DNA from: Lysobacter sp. Root916
GTDB taxonomy: Bacteria; Pseudomonadota; Gammaproteobacteria; Xanthomonadales; Xanthomonadaceae
NCBI RefSeq assembly: GCF_001429785.1
Contig: NZ_LMJF01000012.1
Span: forward strand, 545,567-609,566
DNA: 64,000 bases
Direction of reading: 5' to 3'
Position 1 is the first letter of the stretch. Each line of letters opens with the position of its first letter. Both the position numbers and the translations under genes were made by a program. The notes below the pieces were generated by a model. The model was not told where the DNA came from, did not search any database, and saw only the letters and a list, made by a program, of their open reading frames with translations. Of this stretch, positions 10,285 through 19,641 are shown piece by piece.

Positions 10285-10539
10285 TCAGCGTTTCGCCGTC
10301 TTGCTGCGGATGATCTCGTAGAGGAACAACAGCACGATGGCGCAGATGATCGAGACGATAAAGCCGGTTATTGCGCCACCGAGTCCCAGCATCCCAGAGA
10401 TGTAACTACCGACATATGCGCCGGCGATGCCCAGCAGGATGGTCAGGATCCACCCCATCGGATCGGCGCCCGGTTTGAAGAAACGAGCCAGCACACCGAT
10501 GACCGCACCGATGATGATCGTATAAACGATACCGCCCAT
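10285..10539 (-). CDS. GlsB/YeaQ/YmgE family small membrane protein
   Basis: An 84-residue integral membrane protein of the family often labelled transglycosylase-associated, whose members are stress-induced inner-membrane proteins of unproved biochemical role. Three hydrophobic segments are visible: GGIVYTIIIGAVIGVLARF, the glycine-rich ILTILLGIAGAYVGSYISGM, and ITGFIVSIICAIVLLFLYEI. The family hallmark DPMGWILTILLGIAGA is present, and the tail is basic (RSKTAKR). Start and length are normal. It appears monocistronic with its own terminator. Family membership is clear; function is not. Confidence 0.88.
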   Translation of the reverse strand: MGGIVYTIIIGAVIGVLARFFKPGADPMGWILTILLGIAGAYVGSYISGMLGLGGAITGFIVSIICAIVLLFLYEIIRSKTAKR

Positions 10540-10778
10540 AGCGTTCCCCTCCTCAGGGTCGTGGTGACGCCCGGGAATCCTAGCAGTCGTGGCGGTGAGC
10601 GCCGTGTCGCGGCGCAGCAGGGGCGCTGCGGAGGGGCCGGACGATACTGCCTAGGGCCGGGAGCGGCGGCGGCCACGCCGCCAGGCACGCAAGACGCTGT
10701 CGGAATCCGGCCGGTCGCAGCGCGCGGCGCCAAGCATGACGATGGCGTCGTGCGCCGCGTCCGTGGTCCGTGTACGAC

Positions 10779-10803
10779 GGGCCGGATCGTCGAGATCCGG
10801 CCC
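10779..10803 (-). terminator. Hairpin downstream of the M20 peptidase gene
   Basis: A perfect 10-bp stem, GGGCCGGATC with GATCCGGCCC, closes a 5-base loop 14 bases after the peptidase stop. There is no T-run after it, so it may act as a weak terminator or as a 3'-end stabiliser. Confidence 0.55.
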
Positions 10804-10816
10804 GTGACCTGCGCGA

Positions 10817-12307
<1,491 letters not shown>

Positions 12308-12501
12308 CGAAGGGCCTCGAGCTGGGGGTAAGACCCGCAAGTTTACGCCTCCCGGCCCTGTAGGACTTTTCCTACCCTGCGACGCGGCATCCGCTGGCTT
12401 TTTCCGCAATGCCGCGGCGATACGCTGACCCCATCGAGTCGCGGAGACCGAATCCCCCGGCGGACTCTCCCACCGCCCGGTATCGGAACGGAATCCACTC
12501 C

Positions 12502-12861
12502 ATGGAGCTGAACAAGATGAACGTCCTCGCGCTCGCCCTCCGTGCGCTGCTGCTGTCGCTGCTGTTCGCCGGCAGCGCCCTGGCCGCCGAACAGGTCAAT
12601 ATCAACAGCGCCGACGTCGCCACCTTGGACCGCGTCCTGCTCAATGTCGGCGCCTCCAAGGCCGAGGCCATCGTCGCCTACCGCAAGGCCAACGGCGCCT
12701 TCCGCAGCCCCGAACAGCTGGCCCTGGTCAAGGGCATCGGCCTGAAGACCGTGGAAAAGAATCGCGACCGCATCGTCATCGGCGAGGCAGCACCGGCGCG
12801 CAAGCCCGCTGCGCCGGCCGTCGGCGGCGGCAGCGCACAGCGCGCGGCCAACCGCCGCTGA
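12502..12861 (+). CDS. Secreted ComEA-like helix-hairpin-helix protein
   Basis: A 119-residue protein with a signal peptide (MNVLALALRALLLSLLFAGSALA) and one ComEA-type helix-hairpin-helix domain: VNINSADVATLDRVLLNVG, then KAEAIVAYRKANGAF and LALVKGIGLKTVEKNRDRI. This domain binds double-stranded DNA non-specifically; similar proteins take up DNA in competence. After it comes a short Ala/Pro/Arg-rich tail. ATG 12502 is used, but ATG 12517 has GGAG nine bases upstream and is equally possible. It stands alone, without ComEC or pilus genes nearby, so a competence role is only a possibility. Confidence 0.85.
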   Translation: MELNKMNVLALALRALLLSLLFAGSALAAEQVNINSADVATLDRVLLNVGASKAEAIVAYRKANGAFRSPEQLALVKGIGLKTVEKNRDRIVIGEAAPARKPAAPAVGGGSAQRAANRR

Positions 12862-12953
12862 GGAACCGTCGGTCCCGCAGGGATGCGGTGGCTGACAACG
12901 CACGGGCAGGACGCCCGACGAATGCAGGGGGAGAGCCCTGGACAAGGATGTGA

Positions 12954-12988
12954 GCCGCCCGTCCACGGAAGGATCCGTGGGCGGCGGC
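12954..12988 (+). terminator. Terminator-like hairpin after the helix-hairpin-helix gene
   Basis: GCCGCC(CGT)CCACGG pairs with CCGTGG-GCGGC around the 6-base loop AAGGAT, with a 3-base bulge, 93 bases after the stop. It is followed by GCTATTTGTGG, with only a short T-run, so efficiency is uncertain. Confidence 0.5.
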
Positions 12989-13137
12989 GCTATTTGTGGC
13001 GCGCCGCCGCGGTGGCGCGCCGTGAGCGGCCCGGTCGCGGTGCCGGCTCACGCTCGAAATCGTCGACACCGTCTGCCGCGGCCCGCGCGCGGTCGCCGTG
13101 CTGGTTAGACTTTGCGCCATCCAGGCCGACCACAGCG

Positions 13138-13776
13138 ATGGCGATGACAGACGAAACGGATACCGCCCAGGGCGGGCGTTGTTGGGCGATCCCGGCCAAC
13201 GAATACCGGCGCGAGCGCTGGCGCAACCAACTCGGCTGGACCCGCGAAATCCTGCGCCTGGACGCGGCGGCGCGCCCGGCGGACGGCGAGGACTGGGATT
13301 GGCGGCTGTCGATCGCCGAAATCGAGCGCGACGCCGCGTTCTCGGCGTTTCCGGGCATCGACCGCGAACTGGTGCTGCTCAGCGGCAACGGCCTGCGCCT
13401 GCGCTTCGACGACGGCGAGCTGCACGAACTGCTGCCGCCGCACGACAAGCTGCGCTTCGCCGGCGAGCGCGTCGTGCACGGCGAACTGATCGACGGCACC
13501 ACCCACGATTTCAACCTGATGTGGCGGCGCGAGCGCGTGCAGGCGCAGCTCTGGCATCGCCCGCTGGTCGGGCCGATGGTGATCTTCGCCGAGCCCGGCC
13601 AGACCTGGGCCGTGCACCTGATCGCGGGGCAAGCCCGCTTCGCCGACGACACCGGCCTGCCGCCGCTGGCGGCGGGCGATACCGCGGTGCTGGCGGCCGG
13701 CGCTGCGCGTTTGCGCGCGGTGCTGGAGGGCGGTGGCGAGGTGTTGCTGGTGAGGGTGGCGCGGGTTGTCGAGTGA
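13138..13776 (+). CDS. HutD/Ves family protein
   Basis: A 212-residue cupin-like protein of the HutD family, found beside histidine-utilisation genes in many bacteria and thought to moderate that pathway. Recognisable family stretches are ERWRNQLGWTREI near the N-terminus, WDWRLSIAEIERDAAFSAF, PGIDRELVLLSGNGLRL, and GTTHDFNLMWRRE. No hut enzyme genes lie in this window, so the link to histidine here is only by family. The start at ATG 13138 precedes a second ATG two codons later. No signal peptide is seen. Confidence 0.85.
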   Translation: MAMTDETDTAQGGRCWAIPANEYRRERWRNQLGWTREILRLDAAARPADGEDWDWRLSIAEIERDAAFSAFPGIDRELVLLSGNGLRLRFDDGELHELLPPHDKLRFAGERVVHGELIDGTTHDFNLMWRRERVQAQLWHRPLVGPMVIFAEPGQTWAVHLIAGQARFADDTGLPPLAAGDTAVLAAGAARLRAVLEGGGEVLLVRVARVVE

Positions 13777-13853
13777 TGCGTTCGCTTGGTGCGCTGCCTG
13801 AGCTGTTCGTGATGAGCTAGTCGAGCCGTGAGTGGCGAAGCTGCGCGGTCTTA

Positions 13854-13893
13854 AGAGCAAATCCCCCTCAATCCCCCTTTTCCAAAGGGGGAG
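13854..13893. repeat. Single-ended copy of the AGCAAATCCCCC repeat element
   Basis: AGAGCAAATCCCCCTCAATC is followed by a CCCCCTTTTCC-AAAGGGGG hairpin, matching one end of the elements at 2053, 44904 and 56938. The other end is missing. The rest of the 13777-14063 gap shows nothing recognisable. Confidence 0.7.
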
Positions 13894-14063
13894 GAAACGC
13901 GGGGCGGCGTAATGAGACGAGCCATGCAACGACACGAGTGGCGCAACGTCACGAGCCGTTGGTGGTGAACTAGTCGAACCATGGCCGACGACCCGCGCGA
14001 ACCGCGCGACCCCAGTAGCCAACAACCGACGCGCCACTCCACCGGGCTAGGCGCCTGAGCGAC

Positions 14064-15719
14064 TCAGTACACGTCGCGCCTGTAACGCCCATCCAGCGCC
14101 ATCGCTTCCAACGCCTCCAATCCCACGATCTCGCGCAGCACCGCGTCCACCGCCGGCGCCATGCCTTCCAGGCTGCCGCAGACGTAAACCGCCGCCCCGC
14201 CGTCCAGCCATTCGCGCGCGCGCGCGCTGTGCTCGCGCAGGCGCTGCTGCACGTACATGCGTTCGCTGCCGTCGCGCGAGAACGCCAGGTCGATGCGTTC
14301 GATGGCGCCATCGCGCAGCCAGGCTTCGAGCTCGTCGCGGTAGTGGTAGTCGTGCGCCGCGCTGCGTTCGCCGAACAGCAGCCAGTTGCGCGTATGCCCG
14401 GCGGCGACGCGGGCCTTCAGCAGCGCGCGCAGGCCGGCGATGCCGGTGCCGTTGCCGATCAGGATCAGCGGCCGCGCATCGGCCGGCGCGTGGAAGGAGG
14501 GATTGGCGCGGATGCGTAGGTCGATACGTTCGTCGATGCCTGCGTGGGCGGTCAGCCAGCCGCTGCCGCTGCCCAGGCGTCCGTCGGGCTGGCGCATCTG
14601 CCGCACCAGCAACTGCAGGCTGCTGTCGGCAGGCAGCGAGGCGATCGAATACTCGCGATGCGGCAAGGCCTGCAGCGCATCGGCGACGGCCTGCGGCGCC
14701 AGTGCCTGCATCGCGGTCGCGTCCGGCAAGCGCGAGCGCCGCAACAGCGCGGCCAGCGTGTCGGCTTCGCCGTCCGCGTCGACCGTGGCCGTGCCGTCCT
14801 GATTTGCGGCAGCCAGCCACGCGGCCACATCGGCCTCGCCGTTGCGCGGACCGATCTCGGCGATATCGCCGGCCTGCCATCGCAGATCGGCGGCGTGTTC
14901 CGGCGTGAGCGCGAGATGGAAAGCGGGCCCGCCGAGGCTGCCGGGATTGAGCTGCGTGCGTGCGCTTAGTCGCCACGGTCGGTAGGCGGGCGCGCTCCAG
15001 TCCGGCAGTTCGGTATGCCCCGCGAGCAGGCCCAGATGATGCTGCCAATGACGCAGCGCGCCGGGGTCGCCGTCGTCGACTTCGACCAAGTCGAACATCG
15101 GGTCGGCGCCGGCATGGCGCAGCCAATGGTCGAGGCGGTGGCCGAAGCTGCAGAACTGCTCGTACTGACGGTCGCCCAGCGCCAGCACGCCGTAGCGCAG
15201 GCCTGTCAGGGCGGCGGGGGTACCCAGCACGAGGCGTACGAAGCGTGCGGCGGTGTCCGGCGCGTCGCCTTCGCCGGTGGTGCTGACCACGAACAAGACC
15301 TGGCGGTAGCGCGCGAGCGCGGCCGCATCCAAGCCGCCCAGCATGCGGATATCGGCGCCGATGCCGCTGTCGGCCAGGGTCTGCCAACTGCGGCGCGCCA
15401 GGAATTCGGCATGGCCGGTCTGGCTGGCGAACGCGATCAACCACTCATGGGCGGCGTGCGCGGAGGCCTGCGGCAGCGCTTGCGCACGCGCGCGACGCGC
15501 GCGCACCCAGGCGACGCCACCGACGAAGGCGGCATACGCCGTCGCCAATCCCGCCGCCCACAGCAGACGCGTGCGCTCCGGCGCGAGCCAACGCACCGGC
15601 TCGGCCTGCCAGCGCAGCAGCAGATAAGCCAGCACGATCAGGGCCAGCAGCACCAGCGCATTGCCGACGGTGCTGGCGTCGATACGCCTTGTGGTGGACG
15701 AGGATTCGGAAACAGACAT
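14064..15719 (-). CDS. Membrane-anchored flavodoxin/ferredoxin-NADP reductase (CysJ-like)
   Basis: A 551-residue NADPH flavoreductase with CysJ-like domains on a membrane anchor. Two N-terminal hydrophobic segments (NALVLLALIVLAYLLLRW and LLWAAGLATAYAAFVGGVAWV) precede a flavodoxin domain with FMN loop ASQTGHAEFLARRS. The FAD domain has REYSIASLP, the NADP domain LIGNGTGIAGLRALLKARV, and the C-terminus is RYRRDVY. It is often annotated as sulfite reductase alpha subunit, but the anchor, absence of a CysI partner and position in an iron-uptake operon make an electron donor for ferric-siderophore reduction more likely. It is the last gene of the operon, 17 bases after apbE. Electron delivery to the periplasmic flavin is inference. 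Confidence 0.88.
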   Translation of the reverse strand: MSVSESSSTTRRIDASTVGNALVLLALIVLAYLLLRWQAEPVRWLAPERTRLLWAAGLATAYAAFVGGVAWVRARRARAQALPQASAHAAHEWLIAFASQTGHAEFLARRSWQTLADSGIGADIRMLGGLDAAALARYRQVLFVVSTTGEGDAPDTAARFVRLVLGTPAALTGLRYGVLALGDRQYEQFCSFGHRLDHWLRHAGADPMFDLVEVDDGDPGALRHWQHHLGLLAGHTELPDWSAPAYRPWRLSARTQLNPGSLGGPAFHLALTPEHAADLRWQAGDIAEIGPRNGEADVAAWLAAANQDGTATVDADGEADTLAALLRRSRLPDATAMQALAPQAVADALQALPHREYSIASLPADSSLQLLVRQMRQPDGRLGSGSGWLTAHAGIDERIDLRIRANPSFHAPADARPLILIGNGTGIAGLRALLKARVAAGHTRNWLLFGERSAAHDYHYRDELEAWLRDGAIERIDLAFSRDGSERMYVQQRLREHSARAREWLDGGAAVYVCGSLEGMAPAVDAVLREIVGLEALEAMALDGRYRRDVY

Positions 15720-15736
15720 AGGCGATTCGTGCGCGC

Positions 15737-16750
15737 TCAAGCCGCGCGCTGGCGCGCGATGAAGGCCGGCGTCATCCGGGTCAGGAAACCGTCGCCGTCG
15801 TGCAGCACGAACATCGCCGCGAGCTGGCGACGGTTGGCGTAGGCCATGCCGGCCTGCGGGCCCAGCACCGCGAGCACGGTGGCCAGGCCGTCGGCCTGCA
15901 TGCACTGCGGATGCAACACGCTGACCGAGGCCAGCGCATGCGTCACCGGCCGGCCGCTGCGCGGATCGACGGTGTGCGAGTAACGACGGCCATCGTGATC
16001 GAAGTAGCGCCGATAATCGCCCGAGGTCGCGATCGCGAAACCGTCCAGCGCCAACACCGCGGCACCCTCGTCGCCGGCGTCGTCGTCGGGGCGTTCGACC
16101 GCGATCCGCCAGGCGCTGCCGTCGGGCTTGCGGCCGCGGCCGTAGAGTTCGCCGCCGACCTCGACCAGAAACGCGTCGATGCCACGCTCGCCCAGCCACT
16201 GCGCCACGCGATCGACACCGTAGCCCTTGGCGATCGAAGAGAAATCCAGATAGCTGCCGCCGGCCTGGGTGGCGGTGCGCGCGTGCGGATCGAAGCCGAC
16301 CCGTTGCCAGCCCACGCGCGCCTGCGCCTGGGCGATCTGCGCGTCCGACGGTGCCGACTCGCGCGCGCCGTCGGGGCCGAAGCCCCACAGATTGACCAGC
16401 GGCCCGATCGTGGGGTCGTAGGCGCCGCCGCTGTCGGCGGCGAGTTTCAGCGCCGCGTCCAGCACCGCGTGGAAACCGTCGGGCAGGGTCTGCACGGTGC
16501 CGGCCTCGGCGCGGTTGTAGCGGCTGAGGTCCGAGTCCGCTTCCCAGGTGCTCATCTGGGCCACGACTTCGTCCAGACAGGCCTGGATGCCGCGCTCCAG
16601 TTCCGGCAGCGCGGCGGCATCGGCGACCAGCTTCACCGACCATTGCGTGCCCATGCTGTGGCCCGCGAGCGCGTGCACGGCGCGCGCGGCCGGCGCGCTG
16701 CCGCCCCAGCTCGTGCCGCTCCAGCTCATGCGGATCTCAGGCGGTTGCAC
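15737..16750 (-). CDS. apbE: FAD:protein FMN transferase ApbE
   Basis: Transfers FMN from FAD onto a Ser/Thr of target proteins (flavinylation). The 337-residue protein shows family motifs in order: HSMGTQWSVKLV, LWGFGPDG, YLDFSSIAKGYGVD, FLVEVGGELYGRG, ATSGDYRRYF and YSHTVDPRSGRPV. The start is GTG 16750 or ATG 16729; neither gives a signal peptide or lipobox, although most ApbE proteins are exported. Ten bases separate it from the DUF4198 gene upstream. A plausible substrate is encoded two genes upstream: the DUF2271 protein with motif DGVSGAT. Enzyme identity is confident, substrate is inferred from motif and operon. Confidence 0.93.
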   Translation of the reverse strand: MQPPEIRMSWSGTSWGGSAPAARAVHALAGHSMGTQWSVKLVADAAALPELERGIQACLDEVVAQMSTWEADSDLSRYNRAEAGTVQTLPDGFHAVLDAALKLAADSGGAYDPTIGPLVNLWGFGPDGARESAPSDAQIAQAQARVGWQRVGFDPHARTATQAGGSYLDFSSIAKGYGVDRVAQWLGERGIDAFLVEVGGELYGRGRKPDGSAWRIAVERPDDDAGDEGAAVLALDGFAIATSGDYRRYFDHDGRRYSHTVDPRSGRPVTHALASVSVLHPQCMQADGLATVLAVLGPQAGMAYANRRQLAAMFVLHDGDGFLTRMTPAFIARQRAA

Positions 16751-16760
16751 GTCGGCCGAT

Positions 16761-17570
16761 TTACTGCGACAGCACTTCGAACACGGCGACGTAGCTCAGA
16801 CGGCGCTGCTTGGCGTCCGGCAGCGTGGTCTTGGCGTCCTCGCTGGCGGTCTCCAGCCAGTACATGCCGGCCTGCGGCCAGTTCACTTCGAACTTGCCGT
16901 CGGCGCCGCTGGTCAGGTGGATCTCGTTCTGCTGATCGCGGTAGCGGGTCGCGCCCGGCACCACTTCGATCTTCAGGCCCGCGGCCGGCTTGCCGTCTAC
17001 GAGCAGCTGGAAGGTGGCCTTCTCGCCGGCGAACAAGTCGTTGGGGTGGGTCACCGGCACCAGCTCGATGCCCTTGCCGCTGGCCTTGAACACGGTGGTG
17101 GTCGGCGAGCCGACGGTGGCGAAGGTCTCGACCCGGCCCAGGCTTTCCGAGGCGCTGATTTCGGTCGCGCCGGCCGGGATGCCGGCTTTGTAGTCCTCGG
17201 CCTTGCCGCGCCAGCGCTTGGCTTCGCCGCCGAGCTTGTAGCTGGCGAACATGCCCTCGTTGACCATCGCGATCTTGTAGGTGCCTTCCTGCGCCAGCTC
17301 GACGTCGAACACGCTGCGCAGCTTGCCGGTGGACGCGTTCTGCGCCTGCACCGCGCTGCCGTCCGGCGCGGTGATGCGCAGACGTTCCAGCGGCAGCGGC
17401 ACGTGGTTGAAGTAGAACAGGTCGTTGGACACGGCCGCGTCGACCGTGAGCCAGGCGCCCTTGTCGGAGAACACGGTCTGCGACGGCTGCAGCCAGGCCT
17501 TGTGCGCCTGCGCCGAGGTGGCGAAACCGAGCGCGGCGATCGCGGCGGCGGCGATGAGTTTGATTTTCAT
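16761..17570 (-). CDS. DUF4198 domain-containing periplasmic protein
   Basis: A 269-residue exported protein with a clear signal peptide, MKIKLIAAAAIAALGFATSAQA, and mature start HKAWLQPSQT typical of DUF4198. The body reads as two beta-sandwich parts, the second (FQLLVDGKPAAGLKIEVVPG...GKFEVNWPQAGMYWLE) resembling carboxypeptidase-regulatory-like repeats. DUF4198 proteins recur beside metal-uptake and ApbE/PepSY genes; their biochemical role is not established. Here it sits between the DUF2271 gene and apbE, separated from the former by a heptamer repeat. A metal-binding or partner-docking role in the periplasm is a guess from context. Confidence 0.88.
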   Translation of the reverse strand: MKIKLIAAAAIAALGFATSAQAHKAWLQPSQTVFSDKGAWLTVDAAVSNDLFYFNHVPLPLERLRITAPDGSAVQAQNASTGKLRSVFDVELAQEGTYKIAMVNEGMFASYKLGGEAKRWRGKAEDYKAGIPAGATEISASESLGRVETFATVGSPTTTVFKASGKGIELVPVTHPNDLFAGEKATFQLLVDGKPAAGLKIEVVPGATRYRDQQNEIHLTSGADGKFEVNWPQAGMYWLETASEDAKTTLPDAKQRRLSYVAVFEVLSQ

Positions 17571-17693
17571 GGTTGAAATCCGGGATTGGAGATTGGGGAT
17601 TCGGGATTCGTAACAGCGATGGCGTGGAATGCGGGTCGAAACCGGGAGCGCGATTTAGCGCTTACACGAATCCCGAATCTCGAATCCCGAATC
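17571..17693. repeat. GGGATTC heptamer repeat between DUF2271 and DUF4198 genes
   Basis: Units of GGGATTC type at about 17580-17610 face GAATCCC-type units at 17667-17693, which run directly into the DUF2271 stop codon. Same family as in cysNC and at 22568-22649. In mRNA the arms can pair and may separate expression of the two halves of the operon. Confidence 0.8.
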
Positions 17694-18215
17694 TCAAGGC
17701 TTGACCGCCAGACGCACCGCGCCCAACTCGGTCTTGCCCTGGGCCGACAGGGTCTGCGCGCCGCCCTTGGCCGGCCACTGGAACGGAATGCTCAGCAGTT
17801 CGCGGCCGCCGACTTCGCGGGCGGCTTCGACCACCAGGGTGTACTGGCCCGGCGCGAGACCGGCCAGCGGCTTGCTGCCGCCCTTGAAATTCAGGCTGTG
17901 CTGACCGACCGCGCGGGTCGCGCCGCTGACGCCGTCGACCGGCATCTTCAGGCTGCGGCCGCTGCGCCGCCACCACTGACGGATGTCCTTCAGCCACTTG
18001 GTGCCTTCGCCGTTCTTCATGTCCACGTCGTACCAGACCGCCAGATCGGCGGCGACGCTGTTGTCGGGACGTTCGATCCAGGCCGCGACGTAGGGACGGT
18101 GGTATTCGGCGACCTTCAGGCGCGGGATTTCGATGCTGAGGCCGAGGTCGGCGGCGAACGCCGACACCGGCATCGCCAGGGCGACGATCAGTGCGGTGCG
18201 GGGCAACAACTTCAT
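17694..18215 (-). CDS. DUF2271 periplasmic protein with FMN-attachment motif
   Basis: A 173-residue exported protein with signal peptide MKLLPRTALIVALAMPVSAFA. The mature part carries DUF2271 features: the beta strand pair RPYVAAWIE and LAVWYDVDMKNGEGTKWLKD, and WWRRSG. Residues 94-100 read D-G-V-S-G-A-T, matching the D-x2-[ST]-G-A-[ST] signature at which ApbE attaches FMN in NqrB, NqrC and RnfG; the acceptor would be Thr100 (codon 17916-17918). With apbE in the same operon, I infer this is a periplasmic flavoprotein with covalent FMN. It lies 16 bases after the PepSY gene. The family is clear; the electron-carrier role is inference. Confidence 0.9.
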   Translation of the reverse strand: MKLLPRTALIVALAMPVSAFAADLGLSIEIPRLKVAEYHRPYVAAWIERPDNSVAADLAVWYDVDMKNGEGTKWLKDIRQWWRRSGRSLKMPVDGVSGATRAVGQHSLNFKGGSKPLAGLAPGQYTLVVEAAREVGGRELLSIPFQWPAKGGAQTLSAQGKTELGAVRLAVKP

Positions 18216-18231
18216 CGCGGTCTCCAGGGGT

Positions 18232-18894
18232 TCAATGCATGAAAAGGACGATCAGCAGCGCCGGTATCGCCACGCCCGCGGCGACCAGCGGCCAGGTCTT
18301 GCCGCGCTGGCGCGCATGCAGCTGCAGCAGCCACAGGCCGGTGAGCGCGAACAGCAGGCAGGCGACCGCGAACAGATCGATGAACCAGCGCCAGACCGCG
18401 CCGGTGTTGCGGCCCTTGTGCAGGTCGTTGAGCCAGGCGATCCAGCCGCGGCGGGTGAGTTCGTATTCGATCGCGCCGCTTTCGCGGTCGATGCTGAGCC
18501 AGGCATCGCCGCCGGGACGCGGCAGCGAGATGTAGACCTCGCCGTCCGACCATTCCACGCTGCGGCCTTCGGTATTCACGCCCAGCTGGGCCTCGATCCA
18601 GTCGCGCGCGCCGGCCGGCAGCGGCGCATCGGCCGCGCGTTCGCCTTGCAGGCCGCGCAGGGCGCTGGCCGGCAGGGTGTCCTTTACCGTGACCACCTGC
18701 GGCTCGGCTTCGATCTGGGCGGCATGGTTGAGGGTGATGCCGGTGGCGGCGAAGATCAGCAGCGCGAACAGGCTCAGCGCCGCGCTGATCCAGTGCCAGC
18801 GGTGCAGGGTCTTGAGCCAGTACGCGCGCCGGTTCGGATCGCCGGCCTTGGCCGTGGAGTCGCGCGCGCGCGCGGCGGCGTCGTTGGCGCTCAA
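18232..18894 (-). CDS. PepSY-associated membrane protein
   Basis: A 220-residue inner-membrane protein. Three hydrophobic helices are visible: [20 protein letters not shown] (about 34-53), [20 protein letters not shown] (about 168-187) and [19 protein letters not shown] (about 200-218). Between the first two lies a periplasmic PepSY-like domain ([22 protein letters not shown]). Histidines near the helices (LHRWHW, LNHA, LHKGR, LHAR) are placed as in PepSY-TM ferric reductases and could ligate heme, which is not proved here. The start is TTG at 18894, overlapping the piuC stop (TTGA), with GGAG upstream. It probably passes electrons across the membrane in the iron operon. Confidence 0.86.
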   Translation of the reverse strand: MSANDAAARARDSTAKAGDPNRRAYWLKTLHRWHWISAALSLFALLIFAATGITLNHAAQIEAEPQVVTVKDTLPASALRGLQGERAADAPLPAGARDWIEAQLGVNTEGRSVEWSDGEVYISLPRPGGDAWLSIDRESGAIEYELTRRGWIAWLNDLHKGRNTGAVWRWFIDLFAVACLLFALTGLWLLQLHARQRGKTWPLVAAGVAIPALLIVLFMH

Positions 18895-19577
18895 GGCTCG
18901 CTCCAGCGACGCAGCAGGTTGTGGTACACGCCGGTCAGCTGCACCAGCGCCGGATGCTCGGGCACGTCGGCGGTGAGGCGGCGGATCGAGACGTCGAGTT
19001 CGAACATCAGCCGGCGTTGCGCGTCCTCGCGCAGCAGGCTCTGGATCCAGAAGAACGAGGCCAGGCGCGCGCCGCGCGTGACCGGGGTGACCTTGTGCAG
19101 GCTGGTGCCGGGGTAGAGCACCAGATCGCCGGCCGCCAGCTTGATGCTGTGGCTGCCGTAGGTGTCCTCGATCACCAGCTCGCCGCCGTCGTATTCCTCC
19201 GGCGCGCTCAGGAACAGAGTCGCCGACAGATCGGTGCGCACGGTGTCCATGCCGCCGCGGCTGCGGTCGTAGCGGATGGCGTTGTCGACGTGGAAGCCGA
19301 AGGCCTGGCCGCCTTCGTAGCGGTTGAACAGCGGCGGGAACACCCGCTGCGGCAGGGCCGCGGAAAAGAAGGTCGGGTTCTTGGCCAGGGCGTCGAGGAT
19401 GATCGCGCCCAGCTCGCGCGCGACCGGGTCGTTCTCCGGCAGCTGCGCGTTGTCCTTGGCCTTGGCCGACTGGTAGCCGGCGGTGATGCGGCCATCGGCC
19501 CAGCCGGCCTGCGCCAGCCGCTCGCGGCAGTGCGCGACCTGTTCGGGGCTGAGGACTTTGGGCACGTGCAGCAGCAT
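18891..19577 (-). CDS. piuC: Fe(II)/2-oxoglutarate dioxygenase PiuC (PKHD-type hydroxylase)
   Basis: A 228-residue non-heme iron dioxygenase of the PiuC/YbiX family, which accompanies catecholate-siderophore receptors. Iron ligands are His96 and Asp98 (FGFHVDNA) and His161 (SLHKVTPV), and Arg171 is the likely 2-oxoglutarate anchor. The family signatures [29 protein letters not shown] and [10 protein letters not shown] are all present. The ATG at 19577 is preferred over a TTG 12 bases upstream because GAGGAAG lies 4 bases before it and homology starts at [10 protein letters not shown]. The pairing with an upstream receptor mirrors fiu-ybiX in E. coli. The physiological substrate of the family is not settled. 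Confidence 0.93.
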   Translation of the reverse strand: MLLHVPKVLSPEQVAHCRERLAQAGWADGRITAGYQSAKAKDNAQLPENDPVARELGAIILDALAKNPTFFSAALPQRVFPPLFNRYEGGQAFGFHVDNAIRYDRSRGGMDTVRTDLSATLFLSAPEEYDGGELVIEDTYGSHSIKLAAGDLVLYPGTSLHKVTPVTRGARLASFFWIQSLLREDAQRRLMFELDVSIRRLTADVPEHPALVQLTGVYHNLLRRWSEP

Positions 19578-19593
19578 GGTCTTCCTCAATGCG

Positions 19594-19617
19594 GCCGCCC
19601 GGGAGGTCCCGGGCGGC
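19594..19617 (-). promoter_or_regulatory. Intercistronic hairpin between receptor gene and piuC
   Basis: GCCGCCCGGG-AGGT-CCCGGGCGGC is a perfect 10-bp stem with a 4-base loop, 25 bases after the receptor stop and 17 bases before the piuC start. No T-run follows, so it is more likely to stabilise the receptor mRNA or partly attenuate transcription than to terminate fully. Confidence 0.55.
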
Positions 19618-19641
19618 GCGCGCGGACTATGGAAGTCCGGA

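Noticed and set aside
14064..15719. Calling this a second sulfite reductase alpha subunit
   Set aside because: Domain order is shared with CysJ, but it has two N-terminal membrane helices, no CysI partner and an iron-uptake operon context.
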